The notes under the pieces were generated by a model. The model was not told where the DNA came from and did no database searches. It worked only from the letters and a program-made list of their open reading frames with translations. Below are positions 48,446 through 60,396 of a stretch of DNA of 64,000 bases, one piece after another; the first letter of the stretch is position 1; every line of letters starts with the position of its first letter. A program made the translations under genes and the position numbers. Source of the DNA: Caenorhabditis elegans (taxonomy: Eukaryota; Nematoda; Chromadorea; Rhabditida; Rhabditidae); contig NC_003280.10 in the NCBI RefSeq assembly GCF_000002985.6, forward strand, positions 11,404,501 to 11,468,500, given 5' to 3'.

Positions 48446-49480
48446 GTTTAGAGGTCTGAAATAAGTGAAGAATGAGAAAAGTCAATTCAAAAGAGAGAAG
48501 AAATAAGAAAAGTCTGGAGAAATAAAAATTATTGTGGCCAGAGAGGAAGAGAATTTGGGCATTGCACATTAAATAGGAGGCAATATGTACATGCACATGC
48601 ACGCGACGCGCTGAAATTAAGTCGATAATCAATAAAATGGGAGCACAGGACGATGCCACAGAGTTATAAAACGAGAAACGCGCAATGGTATCCCATTAAT
48701 GCGTCAGCAGCGTTCTGACACGCACTTAGTGCTCTAAGCGTTGCGGTTGCGTCGCGGGTGCCCTCATTTGAAACTGATTTTCGCATTTTGTGCGGCATTT
48801 CTTCTTATTTTTAAAGTATTTCACTAATCCTGCATTGAATTTCGCCTGCGTAGGTGTTCAGGTTGATATGCTCTTAACTTTTCATCAGAATGCAAACTAT
48901 AATCTTGTGGTTTTAGGATTTTATATGAAAATAAGTCGAATAAGCGCTTTAAGATGTTTTTTTTGTGATGAAAGGCATTGATTCACAGAATCTCAAATAA
49001 AGAATATCAAAGCAAAATGAGTCCATTGGCTAACCTGGATGTGAAAGCGTTAAGTGTTATATATTTACTTTAAAAAAAACTTCAAATTATTTTCAAGCTA
49101 GGAAACGATATTAGAACTTTAAAAAACGCAGAAAATCATCAAATTCGAAAGGAAGGAATTTTAGGATTACGCAAATGCAAGATCATTTTTTTCATATGTG
49201 GGTCAGAGTTTGAAACTAATTAGGAGAAAAACATTGCAACTAATTTAAGAAATGTAGGGCGCAGACGAGAAAAGAGTGGTTGTACGCAGAGAAAATGAGT
49301 GTGTTTTGAGTAAAACAGCTGCCCCGCTTATCGGCCAAGGTGCGCGTTGTTGTCATGGCTACATTGTCTGTGAGTGCGCTCTCAAACGCGCACATTTTGT
49401 GAATCGATAATCTTCTCGTCTTCAATATTATTTTTCTCCTCTGTGATACAGGCCATTCATTCATTCGCTTTCTTTTCAGC
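48446..49480. promoter_or_regulatory. Shared divergent promoter region rsp-2 / rsp-1
   Basis: About 1035 bp separate the two ATGs. GC-richer blocks with GCG motifs lie at 48600-48790 and 49255-49400. A trans-splice-like acceptor (TTTTCAG) is at 49473-49479, directly before the rsp-1 ATG. No other coding exon is seen. Confidence 0.6.
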
Positions 49481-51133
49481 ATGGCAGCTCGAATTTACAT
49501 CGGTCGGTTGACTTCTCGTGTTTCTGAAAAGGACATTGAGCATTTCTTCCGTGGTTATGGCCAAATTCGCGACGTCCTACTCAAGAATGGTTTTGGATTT
49601 GTCGTAAGTTATAATTTCTAAAACCATTTCAGTTTCCTAATGTCATTTTTTTTCAGGAGTTCGACGACAAGCGTGACGCCGAAGACGCAGTTCATGATTT
49701 GAACGGAAAGGAGCTCGGTGGAGAGCGTGTCATATTGGATTATTCCAAACCACGAGGAGGCGGTGGCGACCGCGGTGGTTTCGGTGGTGGCGGTCGTGGA
49801 GGTGCACGAGTCAGCTCATACAGCGGTGGTGGCGGTGGAGGACGCGATAGATTCGATCGTTATGATCGTGGACCACCAAGAAGAGAAAGGTAATTGAATG
49901 AAGCGATAGTGGCAATAATAATAACCACTTACATTTTCAGTCGCTACGGTCGTCCATACAGCACTCGTCATCGCGTCGTCGTCGAGAATCTCTCATCTCG
50001 AATTTCTTGGCAGGTATGTAAAACGAAACGGAGATAGAAACTGTAATACATCTATTGAAACTTTATCTTGACAAAATACAACACGATCATCTCAATTTGT
50101 CAGTGGGAGGAAAACATCTTTCCTAATATTTTATATTTAAGCAGGAGAAGATTGTATGATAACTGGAGGATCTTGTTGTTGATGATGATTCTTGTGATTT
50201 GGTATCATGTGATCCCGAGCCTGTCTGATGATGGTCGGACCGCAGAACAAAGGGCGCAAAATGATTATTGGCTCTCCTTCTCCCGCGTAGTCTTGATGTT
50301 CTTGGTTCCTGTACTTTTTGGTCCTGCACGCTGGGATGTGATTTCGGGTTTTTGGTGTTCGCGTGGTTAGGCTGAGTGGTTCGGATGATCCCGCATCAAA
50401 CATGTGCAAGGATTGCATATGGTAATCCCGATTGTGCGCTATTCACGCACATTTTTCACAACACCTTGGAAAGCCGTCAAATATCGACAGATGTAATTAT
50501 GTAGCATCTTTATTGTGTTTTCAGGATCTCAAAGACCAAGTCCGCCGCCAAGGAGTTGAACCAACCTATGCCGAAGCTCATAAGAGACCAAATGAAGCGT
50601 AAGTTTGCAATTTGTAGATAGAAGATGAAAAATAACAAATCAATTTTCAGACTTCTCTGCTTCGCAACACCATCCGATCTTAAAAGATGCATTGAGAAAT
50701 GCGATGGAATGGATTTGAATGGAAGAAAGATCAAGATGATCGACGACTCGCAAGCTGGACGCTCACGTTCTCGATCCAACAGTCGCTCTCGCAGCCGTTC
50801 TCGCAGTCGTGATCGTCGCCGCTCCCGCTCTCGCAGCTCGAGTCGCTCAAAGAGCCGTAGCCGTTCCCCACCAAAACGCTCTCGACGCGAATCGAAGTCC
50901 AAGTCTCGCAGCAGAAGCCGTTCTCGCAGCGCTGACAACAGGTATTGATATTATAAAAGTGATGATTTAAAAAACAAACTATTTTCAGAAAGTCTCGTTC
51001 GCCATCAAGATCTCCAAAGAAGGTCGATCGCTCTCCATCTCCACCACGCGGATCGCGTTCGCCTTCGGAAAAGGGATCCCCGAGACGTTCGAGAAGCGCA
51101 TCTCCAATGGATAATGGAGACGGTGACAACTAA
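49481..51133 (+). CDS. rsp-1: SR-family splicing factor
   Basis: Six exons (49481-49603, 49657-49889, 49941-50013, 50525-50598, 50651-50941, 50989-51133) give 312 residues. RRM1 (1-75, RIYIGRLTSRVSEKDIEHFF) is followed by a Gly/Arg hinge (GGGGDRGGFGGGGRGG). A pseudo-RRM2 carries the SWQDLKD signature across the intron-3 junction. A long Arg/Ser domain (about 195-312) ends MDNGDGDN. It resembles mammalian SRSF4/5/6. Intron 3 (511 bp, inside the SWQ|DLKD junction) is far longer than the others and has unusual composition; it may hold a poison exon. Confidence 0.96.
50145..50421 (+). other. Candidate poison cassette exon in rsp-1 intron 3
   Basis: An AAGCAG acceptor at 50139-50144 and an ATATG|GTAATC donor at 50421 bound 277 bases of GC-richer sequence. 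Entering in frame after ...SWQ, it reads four codons and then TGA, so inclusion would trigger nonsense-mediated decay. Other SR genes use such exons for autoregulation. Confidence 0.35.
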
Positions 51134-51305
51134 ACTCGCTTCGGTTCCAAAACAAATGTTCCGTTATTTAATTAATCACTAAATTCAAATTTCCTTATTC
51201 CACTTCTGTTTCTCTTTTTACCCAAGCTGAATAAGCACAGTTCTCTGAACTTTTAAAATTTTTATTTGTTTATTTTATGGATCTCAAATGATAAATTTCG
51301 AGAAA

Positions 51306-54300
51306 TTATGCACTTGTAATTATGGCTATAAGAATTATTAAAGCAGGAATGAATGTTAGAGAAGAAGAAGAACTCGTCGTAGTTTCAATATGAGATTCAA
51401 CAGTGAGGCCTGTAATGAGATCAAACTGGAATTGCTGAACCATCGAATCCCAGAAGTTGTAATCAGATTGGAAAAGATCTGAAGTTCGAATTGTGTTAAT
51501 GATTTTAAAGAGTTAACAGACGTTTATCAGTTGTTGGCTTTGGCCCGATAACTGTATGAGAAACTGATGAGTCGTATAAAGGCCAATTAAATTCCGAGCT
51601 TGAAGGATTTCTGAAAGTTTGGAAGCTACTGTAGGCTGCTATGCTGATACTTTTTCAGATACCCCGTCTTTATGAAATTTGTCAAGGATGTGATTAAAAA
51701 TGCGGAGACTGTTCTATCATCGTCGTTAAATTCGAAATAATTGTCCTTGTAGACTCCCCAAATGTATGGGAATTCATGACAGTGATAAGTAGCCCGAACT
51801 GGAAAGTCTACATCAAACTCGGCTGGATTAAAATACGGAAAATGGTAAAGATAAAGATCAGGCGATACTTGAGATCTTGCACGAGCTTCTCGAAGAATAG
51901 GAATATCGAATCCAGTGTTTGAGTCGATCTGGAAAAGTTCGATATTACGCGGACGGAAAATTTTGTGGTTTTCAGCCCTAGCCGGTCTCGACACGACAAC
52001 ATTTTGCTGTGTGCGCCTTTAAAGATTACTGTAATTTTGAACGTTCGTTGCTGATGCATTTTCATTGTTTTTCTCCCGATTTAAATGTTAAAATGTATTA
52101 GTTTTTTATTTTATTTTATTTGGATTTCTATTAAATAATAAATAGATACTTTTTTTGGAAATTCCAAAGCAACTAAAGTTACAGTACTCTTCAAAAACAT
52201 TTGTCGTGCCGAGACCTGGAACAATATTTTTGGCCCGCAATATCTGGCGTCTGGATAATAAAATGATACCTTTGACCTTTGCCACATAAAATATCCATAA
52301 TCGTTATCAGTTGCGTTAGCTGATAGATAATATGCACTGGTCATATCATAAGCACTTTCAGAACCGATACCATATTGAATTGCTATTGTTGAGTTGATGT
52401 ACTCCTCGACGGTATCTCGGTGTATATACGGAAATATTGCAGGAGATGATTTTAGGTATGCTGAAACGTTTAAACTTGGATCAAAGCTTAGAACTTGTCT
52501 TGAACGTGCACTTAATTAGGATTGGTCTCACCACGAAAATAGGAAGTACATTGCTTTAAATCGTTCACAAATCCTACATTTTTTTTGTAAATTTGGCAAT
52601 TTACAAAAAACCGAAACTCACTAAAGTATAGGCTCTCCAAAGTCATCACTCCCATCAGAACTTTCTGATTTTGGGTGTTTTTGACCATGTTATCAGGGAT
52701 ATCTGGTATCAGCTCATCGCCAAATTCCGGCCATAAAGTTGTGTCAACCTGGAAAAATTAAATTTTATGTATCTTCCAAAAACTGTGTACCCTAGTCTTC
52801 AGTATTTCTTGCACAAACAGCGGTATAACACATATGCGAAAATTTGCGATTTTTGGCGCAAAAGTGATATACCCGGTCTCGACACGACTGAATATATATT
52901 CAAATGAAAAAGGATGTGCGCCTTTAAGAAGTACAGTAGTGCTTCAAACTTTTTTTGTTTAAAATGTGAAGTTAAGATTCACAAACCTGCGCTGAATACA
53001 TCGAATCCAACGATGTCGAATTGACACAATCGACGATACTCTTTGCACTAGAGATATCACAATTCAAATCTTTCAGAATCTTCTTTGTCTGTACAATATT
53101 CTGATCTTTATACCTAGTTAGACCCCAACTAGATGAGCTCAATTGTATATATTTCTTGAAATGAACCGAAGATATTGGGGACATCGAGTGTAGACTAACT
53201 GCCATTGCACCTGCACTATGACCCATTAATGTCATATTATTGATGTCTCCATTGAAGTTTTCAATAGTTGCATTGATAAATCTAAATGCTGTGACCATAT
53301 CCCAGAGACCAAGGTTACAAGGAATCAGGGGATCTGAGCATCCGAGAGACAGAAATCCGAGCATTCCGAGACGATATTGAATTGTCACTACTATCATTTC
53401 CTTGCTCACAAAGTGTTCGGCAAATGCGTCGCAGCTTGCGTCGTTGCCGTCTCCTAGAACATTTAGAATTGAAAAAAATAACACCTAGAAGACAAATAAC
53501 ACAAAATAACAGGGTCTCGAAACGATCGAAATTTTTCAGCTACCGTACCCACAAGTTATTTTTACAAGTTTTTACAATTTACATTCAATTCAAAAATTGG
53601 AATTTATAAGTTGAGGAAACATGGTAGAAATTGGCGAAATATTTGTGGGTACGGTAGCGGAAAAGTTTCTAAGAAAAGTTTTTTTATCGATCGTTTTGAA
53701 AAATTTCGAAACTGGGTTTTATAATTTTTTCCAATTTTTAATTTGATTCAAAATTTAGGAATTCAACAAAATAATGAATCATTTTTTAGAGATCGTGAAA
53801 TTTCTAATTGTTAATGTGATGTATTACCGGTACAGAGAGTGTAGATAGTTAGAGAGTGCCAGACATCCGGGACCCAATGGGGCGGGGCGCGCGGAAGAGA
53901 CGATTTTGTGTCGATTTACGAAATGATGACAACGAGGAAAATTTCGTAAATCGACACAAAATCGTCTCTTCCGGGCGCCCCGCCCCATTGGGTCCCGGAT
54001 GTCTGGCACTCTCTAACTATCTACACTCTCTGTACCGGTAATAGTAATTCAAAAACTCAACTTCTTGAAATCCTCCACCATGAACAAACACCACTACTGG
54101 ATATTTTCTGAATGTCTGAAAAAATTACCTTACGACATAATATTTTCTATCAGCTTACATTTAGACCACTTGGTTTTAAAATATTCATATAAAGACAATC
54201 TTCGCTAAACTCTGAGATATTGACGGGACGTGCAGCTGGAATACATTTCGGAGGATATTGTTGGGTATTCCGAATATCAACCCATCGGTTTACCAGTTTA

Positions 54301-54856
54301 GATTTCTGAAATTAAAAGTAGTGTAAAAGAAAGTAAAAACATTTCTGATTATTTCGTTAGTTGAAGATTTGTTTTCCGGGCTTGTAGTCTTCAAGATAAG
54401 TCAATTTGAAAATATACAGTTTTGAGAGTTTATGAAGTTTTTCAGGAAAAAAAAGAATTTTGTATTTTGGAGGGATAGTTTCTGGTGGTACTGTAGTGAA
54501 AATGTAGAAGTTATAGGGTTACTGTAGAATTACTGTAGTTTTGAAAAAAATTGACTTTTGAAAGTTAAGGATACTGTAAGTTTTCAGAAATTGCTTGAAT
54601 ACAAGAGTGAATCTTTACTTAAAGCACTTTCAATTGTACAACTCACTTTCAATCTCTCCGGTTTCTCGGCAAACGGAACTCCCGTGAAATAGTCAACCAA
54701 AAAGCCACTTTTCGTTGAAACCCGTCTTCCTCTGATATAGCCTAAACCTGTCGAAAGTACTGGACTATCTGCAGATGTTTCCAGAGGATCAGCAGTACAG
54801 AAGAAGACGAGGGTGGTCAGGAAAATGAGCAGGAAACCGGTTTGCACCCAGTTCAT
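51306..54856 (-). CDS. Carboxylesterase type B with hydrophobic C-terminal tail
   Basis: Ten exons: 54647-54856, 54159-54305, 54062-54115, about 52987-53484, 52622-52748, 52532-52573, 52270-52460, 51663-51928, 51522-51610 and 51306-51478, about 598 residues. The signal peptide is at 1-23. Present are the oxyanion-hole motif HGGGFQ, the nucleophile elbow GHSAGA (Ser near 227), a candidate acid Glu in MTLESLY, and the catalytic His region YHCHEFPYIWG. The end is a Ser/Thr stretch followed by ALIILIAIITSA, suggesting a GPI anchor or membrane tail. Such enzymes hydrolyse esters outside the cell or in the secretory pathway. The junction of exons 3 and 4 is uncertain: the only in-frame join inserts hydrophobic residues, and the intron holds a GC-rich palindrome. 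Probably locus W02B12.4. Confidence 0.87.
51965..52230. repeat. Hairpin-forming dispersed repeat (GGCGCAC/TACTGTA family)
   Basis: It lies in an intron of the carboxylesterase gene. GTGCGCCTTTAAAGATTACT and an AAGTTACAGTACTC block form inverted copies, next to CGAGACC blocks. Confidence 0.65.
53822..54043. repeat. GC-rich perfect-type palindrome in carboxylesterase intron
   Basis: Arms of about 98 bp run from TATTACCGGTACAGAGAG to its reverse complement around a loop of about 25 bp. The inner arm is very GC-rich (CCCAATGGGGCGGGGCGC). It includes the CGTAAATCGACAC motif also seen elsewhere in the window. Confidence 0.93.
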
Positions 54857-55829
54857 TGCCTAAAAACGTACTGTTGAGTACTATGTACTTGAACGAAAAC
54901 AACAAGTATCTCTCCACGATATTACTGTATTCTGTTCGGCTTGAGATACGGTATACTGTAGTTTCAAATCGAGGAAAATTCCACAACAATCGAAATTACA
55001 GTACTCTTTAAAGGCGCACAATATTTCGAATTTATAGAAAATTTGTCATCTTCAGAATGGTAATTGCGAAATTTCGAGATTGGGTAATAAAATATATTTT
55101 ATTATCAATATTACCCATCTCGAAATTTAGCTCTAGAGATACGGTACCCGGTCTCGGAGCGACTAATTTTTCAATGAAAACCAGGGTGCGCCTTTAAGGA
55201 ATACTGTAGTTCCAAACTTTTGAATTTTCATGGTTTTAACCCCGCTTTTCGAAATGACTACAGTACCCCTTTCTTAAAGGCGCACACTTTTTTGTGTTCA
55301 AGAAAATCTGTCGTTTCGAGACCGTTTTATGGAAAAATTGCCGAACGTCGCATTTGAGTAATATACCGGAACCACTTTTATATTCGAAGTTTTTTCGAAT
55401 GTTGTAGTTTCGTGTTCTTCGGATTAAGTCAATGTATTCTATTCAAAACACGAATTATTCGCCGTAAAAATGCGTGTGCACTGAGAGAAGAGAAAATCGA
55501 AAAAAAAGGAATTATCAACAATCATCATACTGATAACGTAGAAGGTTATATAATTGGTTTTTCAGTTATATAATTGGTTTTTCTGATGACGGGAGCTCTC
55601 TTTGTGTCTCCGTCTTCGGTCTGGAAGACTACATATTTCGTGTCTTAAGAGGGTTACATTGGTAATATCATTAAATTGGTTACTGTTTTCGATGAAGAAG
55701 AGCAAAAGTCAGAAAAATCAAATTTTGCTATGAAAATTTCAATATTCATAAAAACATAGGTAACAACTGAAAAAAAAACAACAAAAAAACCTAGACTACT
55801 CTATTAAAAAGGCAATATTATTTTCACAA
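54857..55829. other. Carboxylesterase upstream region with hairpin repeats
   Basis: Positions 54940-55330 hold nested inverted copies of the GGCGCAC/TACTGTA repeat, including AAATTTCGAGATTGGGTAAT and its reverse complement. An 18-19-bp direct repeat (ATATAATTGGTTTTTC) lies near 55548-55581. The rest is probably promoter and the aars-1 3' region. No coding exon is seen. Confidence 0.6.
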
Positions 55830-58800
55830 TTATTTCTTCTGTTTCAGCAAAATCGAGATACGAGCTTGATCAGCAATTGGGACACGTTTCCAGTCGATGT
55901 TCTGAAAAAAAAACACAATTTTCATTAAAAATATGTTTAATTCTAAATACCTTTCCCGTTTTTGATCTCTCCTTTGGATCCGTACTCCTTAAATCTTCAT
56001 AAATGCTTTTTGTATAGTTTCTGCACGCAGCTGCTTCCTTTCCAGTGAGGACTATAATTCTTCGAAGCCTTTGACCCATTGACTTGTCCGACATAATTGC
56101 CACGTCATCAATCACTCTGACGTCATGGATGTGTCTGAAATTGGTTAGTAAATATTTTACTTGAAAGTTGATTTTTGAGATTTTTTGAATTTTTCGATCG
56201 AAGGGTTTTTTTTCAACAAAAATTGCTTTAAATTTTCATGGTTTTTTCACATATACAAAATTTGATTTTAAAAATTGATTTTTTTTTTCGATTTTTTGAT
56301 TTTGAGGAAATCGAAAGTTTCGTTTTTTTTTTTTTGAAATTTTATCTGAAAAAAAACACATCCACAATTTTCTTTTTTTTTCAATGTTTTATGTTACTAT
56401 TTTTTTTAACTATTTTGTTTTTGTTTGTCTTTTTGTGAATTTTTTGTGAAAAAAATGAATTTTTTAAAACTTCGAAATATTGTGGTCTGGGTTACTGTAC
56501 TTAAAAGTACGGAAATTTTGTAAAAACTGATTTTAAAAAAAGTTTTTACATTTTTTTCTTCAAAAAAGGACACTCGGAATTATATTTCAACAAAAATAAA
56601 CGAGATTTTCAAAAAACTTGCACAACTTTTTTTTTTTTTTTGAGTTTTCACAACTTTTTTCGTTTTCTTTTTTCAAAAAAAAATTCGGGAAATTTCCATA
56701 AACTATCAACAAAACCTTACGTTCCAGAACAGCACTCCACTGGCACATCAGCTCCACTGCCTAAAGCCACAACTCTCACTGAAGCGCCTCCAATTCTATC
56801 CTCTTTCACATCAGATTGCAGATTTTCGATTTTCTTTGCTTCTTCCAAACTCGTCTCTATAATTTCTGTGAAACCTCCATTTTGAATGAATTCCCTCATT
56901 TTCATTTCACATTTAATCAAAAGTTCCGTTCTTTGCTCCTTGCTCAAATCTTCGTCTCCCGTGGAATAGTCAAATCTGAAGCGATCGCAGTCTGCAAATC
57001 GTCGTTTTTTGTTTTCTCGCAATAAAACTCCAAATGGCTTACCAACAGATGAGCCTTTCTGCCCAGAGCCTACACCGAGTTTTTGCAGAGCCCAATTGAG
57101 CAAATGGGTCGCCGAGTGAGCTCTCATCACGCCTTCTCTTCTCGTTTCGTCGAGCTTCTGCTCAACTCGTAAATCTCGTCGAATTGGGAGGAGAGCTCGT
57201 CCGAAGAGTACTGTAACAGCTCCACCGGCAATTTTTTTGGCATTTTCCACTTCGAAAACTTCTCTCTAAAAATTATTGAATTTTCATTATTAAAGTTCTG
57301 AAATTATCGAGATTTCTTCATTATTTTCCGCTTTTTTTAAAAATATTTCTGAATTTGATACTATTTTGGATTTATTGCAGCAAAATCCCCATCAGGACTC
57401 ACTCCATCAATCAAAAGGTGTCCAGTGTCAGAAGTTTGGCCACCTTGTTCTCCGTAAAATTGGCATTCTTCAAGAACCAGGAATCCTCGATCGTTGGCTT
57501 CTAGTGATTCCGCTTTTTGTTGATCTTTGTAAACTTGGAGAATTCGAGTTTTGACTTGAGGGAATTCTGAAATAAAAACTATTAATATAAGGTTTAAATT
57601 TAAAAATAGTATACTATTGCTAGAAATAATCGTAATTAATTTCAACATTTTATGAAGGTGATTTTTCGTTTTTTCGAAAGAAAGTGAGCGAAAAACAGAC
57701 TGAAAAATCCATTAATTTTAATTTTTTCAAAAAATAAATGCACCCGAAATAATGAAAAATAAATTCTACTATAATTTTTTTTTCGAAATTATAATTTTTT
57801 TTCGGCAATTCAATTTCGATTTTCCGGTATTATTTTTGATTTTTCGAAGCTTTAACCGAGAATTTCCGCATTTTTTTAGACTTTTGCTCCAACTGACCAT
57901 ATTTTCCATTTCTAAACACGTACGAATATTTTTCTTTGTCTGAATGGCTCGGAAAATCGTCTGCTGAAATCGGCAATTTAAACTGCGAAGCTTTTTGTGA
58001 CACTTTTTGAGCTTCCAACCGGCACCTCTCGAATTCCGTTTCATCGACTTCTCTTCCAATATTTCTTGCCAATTCCACAGTAACCGCCAATGGTAAACCA
58101 TGAGTTTCGAATAAATTGAACGCTTTTCTTCCTGATATTATTGGTGATTTGGATTCAGCTGCAACACTATCAAACATCTTTTTAGCTTTGTCAACTGTCT
58201 TCCAGAATTGAGCTTCTTCATCGTTGAAGATCTTTCTGATGTGAGTGGATGTGTCGTGGATTTCTGGATAGACTTCTTTCTGAAAAATTATGAATTTAAT
58301 TTCATGCGAAAAATGTTTGAGAAGCTTTAAGCTTACCATCGTTGAAGCAACAACTGGAACCAGCTCACTCATCGCGTATCTCTCAATTCCTAGTTTCGAA
58401 ATTCCTTGCAAAAAAGCTCGTCGCATCATTTTTCTAACAATAAATCCACACCCAGTTCCATCAGGTACAGCTCCATCGCTGATCGCCACAGTCGCAGCAC
58501 GAATGTGATCAGCGACGAGACGGAATGTGGCATCTTGTCGACTATCCAGACTTCCAGTGTATTGCTTTTTTGCCAGCTCGGAGGTCTTTTCTAGAATCGG
58601 TGTGAACACGTCAGTGTCAAAATTTGAAGTTTTGTTCTGGACAACTGATAGAAGACGTTCGAATCCCATTCCTGTGTCAATGTGGTTTTTTCCCAAATGT
58701 CGAATTTGACCACATGAATCTCTGACGCTGCTCATGAAGACAATATTCCAAATTTCTACAACTGAATCATCAATATTCACTAATCGAGAAGCATCTCTTC

Positions 58801-59521
58801 CGCCGATTCTATCATAATGAATCTCGGTGCAAGGACCACACGGACCAGCTGCACCCATCTCCCAAAAATTCTCAGCGACAAATGGAAGAATTCGATTTGA
58901 CGATACTCCAATTCGTTTCCAAATTTCTCGACATTCACGGTCTTCCGGTAATCCGAGCTTCTCGATTCCACCGAAATAGGAAACATACAATCTATCTGCA
59001 TTGATTCCTAGAATTTCCACCAAATATTCCCATGCATATCGACATGCTTCCTCCTGAAAGCAAATAAAATATTAGATATTCAGAGAGAAATGCGTCGTTA
59101 AACAACTTTTGAGAATGCATCATTGAACGACCAATTGCCCATCATTTCAAAAAATGTTTGATGATGTAAATCTTTTCCAACGTCATCGAGATCGTTATGT
59201 TTTCCTCCGGCTCTAATGCATTTTTGAATATTTGCAACTCTTCTAGATTCGGTTGATGATAGAATTAATGGCTTGAACTGATTCATTCCAGCATTTGTAA
59301 ATAACAAGGTTCCATCGTTTTCGTCTGGAATTACAGATGAAGATCTGAGTATTTCGTGATTTTTCGATTTGAAAAATTCGTAGAAACTCTTGCGAAGCTG
59401 AAATAAACTATTAAAATGTTATTTCAACCGATTTAAAACTTACTTCCGAATGTGAATGATAGAATCCAAGTGAAATTGATTTCTGAATATTATTTTCCAA
59501 TATTTTGGAGCCAATTCCCAT
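55830..59521 (-). CDS. aars-1: Alanyl-tRNA synthetase, probably mitochondrial
   Basis: Eight exons (59444-59521, 59107-59397, 58337-59053, 57898-58279, 57403-57566, 56721-57265, 55951-56134, 55830-55901) give 810 residues. The class II catalytic core is at the N-terminus: [11 protein letters not shown], the [20 protein letters not shown] stretch and [15 protein letters not shown] (motif 2 region). An editing domain carries RAHSATHLL (His 594, His 598) and the zinc-binding ECCSGTH (near 725). It ends soon after, without the C-terminal C-Ala domain of cytosolic enzymes. The enzyme charges tRNA-Ala and clears mischarged Ser/Gly. The short N-terminus with Ser/Lys could serve as a mitochondrial presequence. 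In C. elegans the other gene (aars-2) is the cytosolic one. Confidence 0.93.
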
Positions 59522-60396
59522 CGCATTCCGGTTGAATACACGTTGAAAACGTTTTCAAAACGAAATAATTATTTAAGAGAAAATGTGCCGTAAATCTACA
59601 CTGGCCTAGAACATGTTAGGCCATGGCCTAGAAAAGAAGCTGTTTTTTTTTGTTTTATTTTGTTTTAATTAAAAATTTAATTGTTTAATTCTCAAATATT
59701 TTTGATTCAATAGTAAACTGGTAATCCCCGTCGACCGTTTGCTGAATAAACACAAAATCCTCTCATTGAAATGACATTTTTGGCGAGCGCCGCGACCACT
59801 GGACACTATATTTGCGCTGTGTCGTGACCCCATATCAATTTCATTCATTCTCGCTCACAAAACAGCTGGCTAGACACAATAAATTCAACGAGAAAATATT
59901 CAGTGCTGATGGCAATCTGGGCTTTCTCTAAATCAATCCAAAAGAAAAAACGTCATCTTCCCTTGATACGAATCTCATAAAAACCGGCGCTGCTGTCAAA
60001 TGGCGCGGCGGAGTGTTTCCTTCCTCTCCACTCTCTCTTTCTCTTTTTCAACATAAAAGCCGTTTGGTACATACTGCACTGTTCGTCCATTTCTTCCTCA
60101 ATCTCCCTCGGTCTCTCCCCTCATAACCGTACCCTCTCTTCCGGTGTGTGTGTGTGTGTCTGCGTCTTGTTTTCCCTCACATCTCTCACCCAACACTTCT
60201 CACCTCACGCTGCAATCCATCTGACACATGTTTTCAAACATATTGATTGGTCATTATATATGCCTACTTATTATATGATATTTATTATACGAATCATTTT
60301 CTTAGAAACTTAAAATATTTCCAAATTCTCAAGTGTGTGTAGTCAATTACCTTGCCCCTGTCTTAATGAAAATTTCACTGTTAAGATTTTCAGCAA
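59522..60396. promoter_or_regulatory. Divergent promoter region aars-1 / rga-1
   Basis: The region between the two ATGs includes a CT-rich block (60015-60200), a (GT)n microsatellite at about 60143-60159, and a TTTTCAG acceptor before the rga-1 ATG. No other coding exon is seen. Confidence 0.6.
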
